DNA from: Yinghuangia sp035454725
Lineage (GTDB): Bacteria > Actinomycetota > Actinomycetes > Streptomycetales > Streptomycetaceae
Direction: 5' to 3'
Length of the DNA: 64,000 bases
Assembly (NCBI RefSeq): GCF_051388935.1
Contig: NZ_JBPKBI010000015.1
Span: 62,001 to 126,000 of the forward strand
Positions within the stretch are counted from its first letter, which is position 1. Every line of letters starts with the position of its first letter. The position numbers and the translations under genes were made by a program. Under the pieces are notes generated by a model. It ran no database searches. It was not told the origin of the DNA and saw nothing but the letters and a program-made list of their open reading frames with translations. Positions 34,701 to 40,798 of this stretch are shown one piece after another.

Positions 34701-35349
34701 CGCGCAGCCGCTGCTTCTTGCCCGTCTTCAGCGTCACCAGAGCCGGGCACTCGTCCGGGGGAAGCGGCGTACCGTCGGCCCGCTTCGCCATGAGGAGTTG
34801 GTGCAGCGAACGCCCGCCCAGATCGCCGGCCCGGTGCCGCAGAATGCGCGCCGCGGCCGGGTTCACCAGCACGATCGACCCGTCGGCGTCGATGCCGACG
34901 ATGCCCTCCGACGCCGCGCGCAGGATCATCTCGGTCTGCCGCTGCTGGCGCTGGAGTTCGGACTCCACGTCCATCGAGCCGGTCAGATCGCGCACCACGA
35001 TCATCAGCAACTCGTCGTCGTACGCCCCCGGCAGATTCGCGCTCGTGACCTCGACCGGCAACAGCGAACCGTCGGTCCGCCGGGCCGTCATGCGCGTCGG
35101 CTTCGTCCGGGAGTCGCCCATGACGTCCATGGCACGGACCGACCCGGGAATGCGACTGCGGTCGAACGTCGGCAGCAGGTCCAGCAACCCGCGCCCGACA
35201 ATCGGTGTGCCCGGTGCCTCCAACGCCTCCAACGCCACCGCGTTCGCGTTGACGACCGTGCCGTTGCGGTTCACCAGCAGGAGCGCATCGGGAAGGGCGT
35301 CGAGTATGGCAGCGAGGCGAGCAGCGCCCCGAGATGGCCTGCTGCTCAC
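31720..35349 (-). CDS. Large PAS/degenerate-kinase/receiver protein with a proline-rich linker
   Basis: This is a 1209-residue cytoplasmic protein. There are two PAS domains (about 10-125 and 135-255), a coiled HisKA-like helix pair and an HATPase-like fold (about 265-455). A roughly 480-residue linker of Pro, Gly, Ala, Ser and charged residues follows, then a C-terminal region with a receiver domain (about 1085-1205; phosphoacceptor in VVLDLMLVRRR). The ATPase part lacks a recognisable N-box asparagine and G1 DxGxG, reading ALGHLIADTVGAV and VRGPASRGSS instead, so it is probably not an active kinase. GTG 35349 has the strong site AAGGAGGT. It likely acts as a signalling scaffold. Confidence 0.85.
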   Translation of the reverse strand: MSSRPSRGAARLAAILDALPDALLLVNRNGTVVNANAVALEALEAPGTPIVGRGLLDLLPTFDRSRIPGSVRAMDVMGDSRTKPTRMTARRTDGSLLPVEVTSANLPGAYDDELLMIVVRDLTGSMDVESELQRQQRQTEMILRAASEGIVGIDADGSIVLVNPAAARILRHRAGDLGGRSLHQLLMAKRADGTPLPPDECPALVTLKTGKKQRLRDQVLWRGDGESVPVEMTTAPILLGEAVVGAVMTFTDLSRERALAEQRDQLAELLDTELLSRFEASRARLKTLADGSIGELGPSARRVVRQVAGELEEMAGLSTEVLEHQRGEKKETAERVAALVDDLLDRALETVTYPARAAGVEFTVTASPVGVQVDVDAMTRALGHLIADTVGAVPKGATVVVTAAQRDKVARIEVRGPASRGSSVHVPLARAIIEAHGGTVEVQKAEGSSTYVVELPADEEAAAKARPKDSGEPGSDRARARKRARTSPAVRPGTTAGSGSDKSGNGPAAEAAKPGGDERPDAADRKEATGRPSSGGEDAGGAPPAVRTDRGTGLEPAHPSGPPAPPAPARPKPIALPAGESSAGAAPNGGTPQTGPSGPASAEAAGGRRARRALPTGPSAQDDPPGAPDSPAEDDGSRTAQENAPGGPDAAAEGDDAAVPVPPGVPARVNGHHTRHMARARHHLSTPPAPVPSQSRLPGGPGAGGRGTSVQDRPGAAPAGVPGTDLAPTESRKPPEPTPLPPVDTDAPTALMPPLPLPPAGTPAPPQVPYPPQALPGGDTGEVPPQPPPSGRRRRAIATGPGQQPRDPGQLPGPPAAGPPGAYPAPGNAGASPAQQPYPPQPGPYGPPGLPGAPPPQDSGHHAAPGHGVDPHAPHPHGPDSIHSAYREPGARPEPLPQRNPGGTPHPGSPGGYADHASAFAPPAPAPPGPAAPHGSGSAVAPLLTALDIDTPPPGELAAVDPNYPPMVAPSPDGQPRRLLVWPAPDGPTSGALVERGWDPVLVRSREEVNMQVSAHPAALFVDPLTGPITRTALHSLRTAATAAEIPVLVTAGLMQATRDAAFGADPAVLLRSLAPADSAGQASRVLLVEANHDIATAFTGSLVRRGMDVAHVTSESEAVSKAASVEPNLVVLDLMLVRRRRLGIVDWLRNNNRLHSTPIVVYTTVDIAEEDLPRLQTGETVLFLAERSTREDVQQRVVDLLGKIASLV

Positions 35350-35498
35350 GAAGCGCGTACCTCCTTAAGCTCCCCTTGACTGCGCCGACCGGCCCATCCT
35401 GCCCGTCCCCCCGGAGGCATGTCACGACCGACTATCGCATTGATTTTGCCCCAGCGTTGACCGGGCGGGTAATCTATCCGCCGTCGGGATACACCGAT

Positions 35499-35589
35499 GG
35501 AGGCTTCGCCTAGTCTGGTCTATGGCGCCGCACTGCTAATGCGGTTTGGGTAACCAACCCCATCCCGGGTTCAAATCCCGGAGCCTCCG
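35499..35589 (+). tRNA. tRNA-Ser (anticodon GCU)
   Basis: This 91-nt type II tRNA has acceptor arms GGAGGCT and AGCCTCC, D stem GCC/GGC, anticodon stem CCGCA/TGCGG with loop CTGCTAA, a long variable arm TTGGGT/AACCCC, T arm CCGGG-TTCAAAT-CCCGG, and discriminator G. CCA is not encoded. It reads AGC and AGU codons. Confidence 0.96.
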
Positions 35590-35596
35590 CACTCAC

Positions 35597-35622
35597 GGCC
35601 CGTCCGGCCCACCGGACGGGCC
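35597..35622 (+). terminator. Terminator of tRNA-Ser
   Basis: GGCCCGTCCGG-CCCA-CCGGACGGGCC is a perfect 11-bp stem with a 4-nt loop, followed by GCTTTG, 7 nt after the tRNA. Confidence 0.85.
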
Positions 35623-35763
35623 GCTTTGCGTTGTTCCCCGGGCCCATCCGGCCATGTGACTTGTGCCGCACCGGCCCCTCCACCCCCATTCCCCCACCAA
35701 ACCCCACCTTTCGCTCTCAGCGAACACCCACCACCACCCCTCCAGCCCCCAACCGGTAATCGA

Positions 35764-35793
35764 TTTCAACCCCAGCCGCAGATCCTGTATGGT
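35764..35793 (+). promoter_or_regulatory. Promoter of tRNA-Arg
   Basis: TTTCAA (35764-35769) and TATGGT (35788-35793) are separated by 18 bp and lie 20 nt before the tRNA. They fit a housekeeping sigma promoter. Confidence 0.6.
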
Positions 35794-35813
35794 TCTTCTC
35801 GTCGCACCGACCG

Positions 35814-35886
35814 GCGCTCGTAGCTCAACGGATAGAGCATTTGACTACGGATCAAAAGGTTGCAGGTTCGAATCCTGCCGAGCGCA
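35814..35886 (+). tRNA. tRNA-Arg (anticodon ACG)
   Basis: This is a 73-nt cloverleaf with acceptor arms GCGCTCG/CGAGCGC, D arm GCTC-AACGGATA-GAGC, anticodon stem TTGA/TCAA with loop CTACGGA, T arm GCAGG-TTCGAAT-CCTGC, and discriminator A. The genome continues CCA at 35887-35889, so the 3' end may be encoded. It reads CGN codons through inosine. Confidence 0.97.
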
Positions 35887-35896
35887 CCAGCTCAGA

Positions 35897-35925
35897 GGCC
35901 CTCTCGAAGATCGAGAGGGCCTTTT
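35897..35925 (+). terminator. Intrinsic terminator of tRNA-Arg
   Basis: GGCCCTCTCGA-AGA-TCGAGAGGGCC is a perfect 11-bp stem followed by TTTT, 10 nt after the tRNA. It is the clearest textbook terminator in the window. Confidence 0.92.
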
Positions 35926-36277
35926 GCGTGCCTCGCGTCCGAGTGCAGCGGCGAAGTATGGCGATCCTCGTGCGAGTTGATGCCCGAGCGTCATCAGGGC
36001 CTCTGCGTGCCTCGCCCGCCGCGGGACTGTGAATCGTCGGCGTCGGACGGAGAGCACTCAGGGTTTCGCGGTCCGTACAGGCGCGCGGACTCGGGCGGCT
36101 CGTTCTCGCGCGGGGAGTCCGCCACCGCCCGGAACGCCCGAACTCCGTGATCGGGCGATCGGTGAGCGCGGGGACGGCTCAGGGCGCCTTCCGTTGGGGG
36201 AGGCGCCCTGCTTGGTCGGTCCGAAGGGGGTTGTGGGGGGAAGTGCGGTGGGGGGTGGGTGGGTTCGTGAGGGGCTC
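35926..36277. other. Intergenic stretch with one hairpin and no gene
   Basis: Frames here are short and lack a convincing start or protein-like composition. The only structure is the 9-bp inverted repeat AGGGCGCCT (36181-36189) / AGGCGCCCT (36201-36209), which lies about 70 nt beyond the stop of the leftward DHFR-like gene and may end its transcript. Confidence 0.5.
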
Positions 36278-36856
36278 TCAGTGAATGACGTCGAAGACGT
36301 TCATCTGGAGGCCGTTGGCGTAGGCCTTGTGGTCGATGAGCTTCAGTTTCTGGGTGTCTTTGTCGGTGGCGCTGAAGAGTCGCTTGCCGGCGCCGAGGAG
36401 GAGGGGGAAGACGAGGAGGTGGTAGCGGTCGATCAGGCCGGCGTCGGAGAGGGCCCGGTTGAGGGTGGCGCTGCCGTGGATGATGATCGGGCCGCCCTCG
36501 GTGTTCTTCACGGCGGCCACCTCGTCGAGGGAGCGCAGGATCGTCGTCTCGCCCCAATTTGAGACGAGGTCGTCGTCGGTGAGGGTGGTGGAGACGACGT
36601 ACTTCGGCATCGCGTTGTAGCGGGCGAACTCCTCGGTCATGCCGGGCCAGACGGGGCTGAACGCCTCGTAGCTGACACGGCCCATCATCATCGCGCCGGC
36701 TTCCTCCTGCTCCCGGGCCTTGATCTCGTACGCCTCGGGGAGGAACTCGACATCCTTGAAGGTCCATCCCGAGTTCCGGTAGCCGGGCTCGCCGCCCGGG
36801 GCCTCCATGACGCCGTCGAGTGAGATGAAAGCGGTGCTGATCAGGGGGCGGGTCAT
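36278..36856 (-). CDS. Dihydrofolate reductase-family (RibD C-terminal-like) protein
   Basis: This is a 192-residue single-domain reductase. Visible landmarks are ISTAFISLDGVMEAPGG at the start, MMMGRVSYEAFSPVWPG (about 54-70), VVSTTL (about 87) and GPIIIHGSATLNRAL (about 118-132), the NADPH-binding stretch of this family. Members reduce pteridine, pyrimidine or unknown substrates and are often called YwjB/YyaP-like. It is a single gene, divergent from the small membrane gene to the right. The ATG is at 36856. Confidence 0.9.
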   Translation of the reverse strand: MTRPLISTAFISLDGVMEAPGGEPGYRNSGWTFKDVEFLPEAYEIKAREQEEAGAMMMGRVSYEAFSPVWPGMTEEFARYNAMPKYVVSTTLTDDDLVSNWGETTILRSLDEVAAVKNTEGGPIIIHGSATLNRALSDAGLIDRYHLLVFPLLLGAGKRLFSATDKDTQKLKLIDHKAYANGLQMNVFDVIH

Positions 36857-37010
36857 CGGGTCCTCGCTGTCTCGGGTGCGGTTTCGGGGGCCGGGGTGTA
36901 CCAGCCATCAGTTCCGACTGGGGAGCGGGATGAAACTCATCGGTTCTTGACCGGGCATACGCCCGTCGTCATTCTGGGCCTCCGCACACGTCGTCGGTCG
37001 GGGGACAGCG

Positions 37011-37301
37011 ATGGAGACATTCGGGCCGAAGCGTGCCTGGAAAGCGCCGTCGAGTCGAGTGCTTGCGGCGGTGTCCGTAGTTTCCGGAGCGGCCTCGTGG
37101 GCGTTGCTGTGGCTGCGGGTTCCGCTGGCGCAGATCGTCGCGATCGGCTGCGGCGTCGTCGTGCTGCGGCGTACGCGGTCGAATGACGAGCCGTCGCTGC
37201 TGACGGCAAGTGCCGGGAGCGGGTTCATGCTCGGTCTCGTCGCGCTTGTGGTTTCCGTGGTGCTCCACACGGCACCGGATTCCTTCTGGGTCGACGAGTG
37301 A
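37011..37301 (+). CDS. Small membrane protein, 96 aa
   Basis: This is a 96-residue protein with a short basic head, two membrane helices (about 18-52 broken by the polar WLRVPLAQ, and 69-86) and an acidic tail (WVDE). The layout is DUF4190-like but I do not recognise a family with certainty. The ATG is at 37011. It is followed 34 bp later by another membrane protein in the same direction, so the two may form an operon. Confidence 0.6.
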   Translation: METFGPKRAWKAPSSRVLAAVSVVSGAASWALLWLRVPLAQIVAIGCGVVVLRRTRSNDEPSLLTASAGSGFMLGLVALVVSVVLHTAPDSFWVDE

Positions 37302-37335
37302 GCCGTGCCCGCCGTCCTGATGCCGACGACCGGCG

Positions 37336-37923
37336 ATGCCGGGGGAGTTCGAGCGCGAGAGCGGCGAGGGGTTGGTTCGGGTGCGTGTGAGTCGGTGGGC
37401 GGGGGGTCGGGAGGGGAGCGTCCTCGGACTGCTGGTGGCGTGGGTGGTTTGTGTGCCTATCGCATGGTTCTTTGTGCAGCTTGCCTGGGATGTTCCGGGG
37501 AGGAGCGCGAAGGCGGTCGGGGCGGCATTCGGGTGGTACGGGGAGCGTGGCACGGTGGCGGTCACACACAGTGAGAACGTCAGGCAGGGCAGGGGCGGGC
37601 AAGAGCGGCACTGCTATGGGGATTTCCGGCCGAGAAGTGGCGGCGCAACGGTGGTCGGGGTGCGGGTGCATCTCGAAGGCGGGTGCGCGCAAGGGCGCAT
37701 GGTGGAGGCGCGGCTGCTGCGGAAGGACACCGGGAGTTGGCTGGTGAAGCACGGGCAGGACGAGGCGTTCGCGGGGACGGGAGCGGGAACTCCGTTGGTC
37801 CTGCTTGTGTTCATGGGGCTTTTCTGTCTGGTTGTCGGCGGCCCCTTCGTCGTCTGCGCGGTGTTGTTCCCGCTGCTCATGCTGACCGTCGTGGTGCAGC
37901 GGCGGCGGGGTAAGAACAGTTGA
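37336..37923 (+). CDS. Two-helix membrane protein with a central extracytoplasmic domain
   Basis: This is a 195-residue protein with a helix at about 27-52 and a second, longer hydrophobic pair at about 152-186. A roughly 95-residue polar domain between them contains two cysteines (ERHCYGDF and EGGCAQG), which could pair outside the membrane. The layout resembles DUF3592-type proteins, but family membership is not certain. The ATG is at 37336. The stop is 7 bp from the end of the convergent response regulator gene. Confidence 0.6.
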   Translation: MPGEFERESGEGLVRVRVSRWAGGREGSVLGLLVAWVVCVPIAWFFVQLAWDVPGRSAKAVGAAFGWYGERGTVAVTHSENVRQGRGGQERHCYGDFRPRSGGATVVGVRVHLEGGCAQGRMVEARLLRKDTGSWLVKHGQDEAFAGTGAGTPLVLLVFMGLFCLVVGGPFVVCAVLFPLLMLTVVVQRRRGKNS

Positions 37924-37930
37924 TGGCACG

Positions 37931-38632
37931 TCAGCTCGGTGAAGCAGGCGTGCCCGGGGTCACCAGCGCTGTTTCGTAGGCCAGGACGACTGCTTGGACG
38001 CGGTCGCGCAGGTGGAGTTTGGTCAGGATCCGGGTGACGTGGGTCTTGACGGTTTCGATGCTCAGGGTGAGGGCGGCGGCGAGTTCCGCGTTGCTCATTC
38101 CCCGGGCGAGGAGCCGCAGGACCTCCAATTCGCGCGGGGTGAGCGTGGCCAGGTCGCGGTGGGCGGACGGCGGCGGTGCGGCGGGGCGGGCGAAGCGTTC
38201 GACGAGGCGGCGGGTGATGGTCGGTGCGAGGAGCGCGTCGCCGGAGGTGACCAGGCGTACGGCAGCCACGAGTTGCTCGGGTGTGACGTCTTTCAGCAGG
38301 AAGCCGCTCGCTCCCGCGTTGAGGGCTTCGTACACGTAGTGGTCGAGGTCGAACGTGGTCAGGATGATGACGCGGCACGGCCGCCCGTCGAGGGCCGGGG
38401 ACGGGTCGGCCATGATGCGGCGGGTCGCTTCCAGGCCGTCGAGGCCGGGCATGCGGATGTCCATGAGGACGACGTCGGGGCGGGTACGGCGGACCGCCGC
38501 GCACGCGTCGTCCCCGTCCGCGGCCTCCGCGACGACGTCGATGCCGTCGGCGGCGAGGATCATGCGGAACCCGGAGCGTACGAGGGCCTGGTCGTCGGCC
38601 ACGACGACGCGCAGCGGAGCGGCGCCGGTCAT
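37931..38632 (-). CDS. NarL/LuxR-type response regulator
   Basis: This 233-residue regulator has a receiver with ADDQALVRSGF, Asp near 57 in LMDIRMPGLDG and Lys in FLLKDV, then a LuxR HTH (LTPRELEVLRLLARGMSNAEL, about 165-225). It starts at ATG 38632 and overlaps the kinase stop (ATGA), forming the second gene of a leftward kinase-regulator operon. The divergent FtsX-type ABC exporter beyond the kinase is the likely target, as in many actinobacterial modules of this kind. Confidence 0.92.
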   Translation of the reverse strand: MTGAAPLRVVVADDQALVRSGFRMILAADGIDVVAEAADGDDACAAVRRTRPDVVLMDIRMPGLDGLEATRRIMADPSPALDGRPCRVIILTTFDLDHYVYEALNAGASGFLLKDVTPEQLVAAVRLVTSGDALLAPTITRRLVERFARPAAPPPSAHRDLATLTPRELEVLRLLARGMSNAELAAALTLSIETVKTHVTRILTKLHLRDRVQAVVLAYETALVTPGTPASPS

Positions 38633-39912
38633 GGGGCCGGCACCGGGATGGACGCGCGGACGCGGTAGCCGCCGGTCGGCCGGTGCCCCGCGTCGAGCCG
38701 GCCGCCGTGCAGGGTGACGCGCTCGGTGAGGCCGAGCAGGCCGCGTCCGGCGCCGAGTGGTTCGGGGCGCCGTCCGTCGGCCGGGCCGTCGTCGGTGACT
38801 TCGATGTGCACGGCCTCCGGCGCGTAGGTCAGCGTCACTTCGGTGCGCCCGCCCGGGGCGTACTTCAAGGCGTTGGTGAGGGCTTCCTGGACCACGCGGT
38901 ACGCCGTCAGCTCGATGCCGGGCGGCAGCGGACGCGCGTCACCGCTCGACACCAGGCTGACGTCGAGTCCCGCGGTGCGCACGCGGTCGACGAGCACGGG
39001 GAGGCGGGTGAGGTCGGGTTGCGGTGCGAGGGGCGGTCCGAGTGCGTCGCCGTCCGGTGCGCGGCCGTCGCCCGGTCGTCCGTCCTGCGCGGTCAGGACG
39101 TCGAGCAGGTGGCGCAGCTCGGCCATGGTCTCGCGTCCGCTGGTCTCGACGGCGCGCAGCGCCTCGGTGGCGCCGTCGGGGTCCGAGCGCAGGACCATGC
39201 GCGCGGCGCCGGACTGGATGACCATCACGCTGACATTGTGGCTGACGACGTCGTGCAACTCCCTGGCGATTCGCGCCCGTTCGCGGGCGACGGCGACTTC
39301 GCGCTCGCGTTCGGCCCGCAGCGCCCGCCCGTGGAACGCGCCCGCGCGCGTCCGCCACGTGCCGATCGTGCGGCCGGTGATCCATGTCGTGGCCATCACC
39401 GCGAGGACGACCGTGGCGGGCGGGCCGCCGCTGATGTCATCGGGGAACCGCCCCGCGAGTGCGAGCGTCGCCGTGCCCATCACCGCTGCCGCGACGGGCA
39501 GGCGCCTGACGTGTGCGGCGACCGAATACGCGCCGACGGCCAGCGCCACGATGGCGGCGATGCTGGGATTGTCCGGGGAGAGCAGCATGGCGCAGACCTG
39601 CACGCCGAAGGCCGTGACTGGACGCCTGCGCCGCCACGCGAGTGCCGCCGTCGTCAGCACGCCCAGGGAGACCGGCCAGGGCTGGGGGCCCTCGTCGGGA
39701 GGCACCACCAAAAACGGCGTCCCGTAGACGTCGGTGACCACTTGAGGATGGTCGTCGACGGGTGGCGTGATCTCGTACATCAGGTAGAGACCGAGCACGG
39801 TTGCCGCCAGCGCGAGCAGCCCGTCGCCGCCGCGCGGTCCCGGCCGCCGCAGGAACGCCGAGACCTGCCGGGACATCCGACGGGTCGTCAGCGCATGCGG
39901 TTCGGGCGTCAC
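38629..39912 (-). CDS. Sensor histidine kinase (DesK-like), partner of the FtsX-type ABC exporter
   Basis: This is a 427-residue membrane kinase. Hydrophobic segments span about 30-175 and a periplasmic-looking loop follows the first. HisKA_3 has RELHDVVSHNVSVM, the N-box is QEALTNALKYAPG, and the G1 box VTDDGPADG is slightly irregular. GTG 39912 (VTPEPHAL) or ATG 39876 (MSRQVSAF) could start it. A much longer frame to 40416 runs across the divergent promoter and is rejected. It is coupled to the regulator gene by ATGA. Confidence 0.88.
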   Translation of the reverse strand: MTPEPHALTTRRMSRQVSAFLRRPGPRGGDGLLALAATVLGLYLMYEITPPVDDHPQVVTDVYGTPFLVVPPDEGPQPWPVSLGVLTTAALAWRRRRPVTAFGVQVCAMLLSPDNPSIAAIVALAVGAYSVAAHVRRLPVAAAVMGTATLALAGRFPDDISGGPPATVVLAVMATTWITGRTIGTWRTRAGAFHGRALRAEREREVAVARERARIARELHDVVSHNVSVMVIQSGAARMVLRSDPDGATEALRAVETSGRETMAELRHLLDVLTAQDGRPGDGRAPDGDALGPPLAPQPDLTRLPVLVDRVRTAGLDVSLVSSGDARPLPPGIELTAYRVVQEALTNALKYAPGGRTEVTLTYAPEAVHIEVTDDGPADGRRPEPLGAGRGLLGLTERVTLHGGRLDAGHRPTGGYRVRASIPVPAP

Positions 39913-40009
39913 CCGGGCATTCTCGCCGCAGCACCGCGCCGCCCACATCATGCCTCCGAACCGCTCGGCGTCCCTCGCGAGAGCTATCCGCAGCCGCCTA
40001 CCTCGTGCG

Positions 40010-40050
40010 GGTGACCGCAGATTGGCTCCCCGTGCGGACGCCCGGTCACC
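40010..40050. promoter_or_regulatory. Long-spaced inverted repeat in the kinase/ABC divergent promoter
   Basis: GGTGACCG (40010-40017) and CGGTCACC (40043-40050) are exact inverse copies 25 nt apart, with the shorter inverse pair CCGCA/TGCGG between them. It lies between the kinase and the ABC operon and just upstream of TAGCGT (40062-40067), a likely -10 eight bases before the ABC ATG. It is a candidate site for the linked response regulator. Confidence 0.5.
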
Positions 40051-40075
40051 GACCCGCGACCTAGCGTCCCGGCCC

Positions 40076-40798
40076 ATGACAGACGTGATCCGGCTTGACG
40101 CCGTGACCAAGCGGTACGACGAGACCGGCCCCGCCGCGCTCGACCAGGTCGGCCTCGCCGTCGGCGAGCGCGAGGCGGTCGCGGTCATGGGGCCGTCGGG
40201 CAGCGGCAAGTCGACGCTGCTCAACCTGATCGCCGGCCTGGACCGGCCGACCTCGGGCAGTGTCACCGTCGCGGGGACCAGCCTCGGCGGGCTCTCCGAG
40301 ACCGCGCTGGCCCGGTTCCGGCGCCGCAACATCGGCATGATCTTCCAGTTTTTCAACCTGCTCGACGACCTGACCGTGCTCGACAACGTGCTCATGCCCG
40401 CCCGGCTCGGCGGCACGTCGCTGCGCGAGGCCCGCTCGCGCGCCGACGAACTGCTCGGCTACCTCGGCATCGGCCGGCACGCGGACGCCTATCCGGCGCA
40501 TCTGTCGGGCGGTCAGCGCCAGCGCGTCGCCATCGCCCGTGCGCTGATGAACCGCCCGCCGCTTCTGCTCGCGGACGAGCCGACCGGCGCCGTCGACACC
40601 GCGACCGGGCGGCACATCACCGACCTGCTCATCGAACTCAACCGCGACGGACAGGCGTTGCTTCTGGTCACCCACGACACGCGGCTCGCGCGGGCGTGCA
40701 CGAGCAGGATCGTGCGGATCGTCGACGGGCGGGTGGACGAGGCGGCGCGGGAAGCCGCGGGAGACATCAGCCCCGATGCCGCGGAAGCCGCCCGATGA
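40076..40798 (+). CDS. ABC transporter ATP-binding protein (MacB/LolD type)
   Basis: This is a 240-residue ATPase. Walker A is GPSGSGKST (about residues 40-48), the Q-loop is in IFQFFNLLDD, the signature LSGGQRQRVAIARAL is near 143-157, Walker B is LLLADEPTGAVD and the switch His is in VTHDTRLA. MacB-type ATPases pair with FtsX-fold permeases, and the next gene is one, overlapping by ATGA. The ATG at 40076 follows a -10-like TAGCGT by 8 nt, so the message may be leaderless. Confidence 0.93.
   Translation: MTDVIRLDAVTKRYDETGPAALDQVGLAVGEREAVAVMGPSGSGKSTLLNLIAGLDRPTSGSVTVAGTSLGGLSETALARFRRRNIGMIFQFFNLLDDLTVLDNVLMPARLGGTSLREARSRADELLGYLGIGRHADAYPAHLSGGQRQRVAIARALMNRPPLLLADEPTGAVDTATGRHITDLLIELNRDGQALLLVTHDTRLARACTSRIVRIVDGRVDEAAREAAGDISPDAAEAAR

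Noticed and set aside
36029..36562. Plus-strand frame of 177 codons near the DHFR-like gene
   Set aside because: It is antisense to the DHFR-family gene for half its length and Gly/Val/Glu-rich in a way typical of shadow frames.
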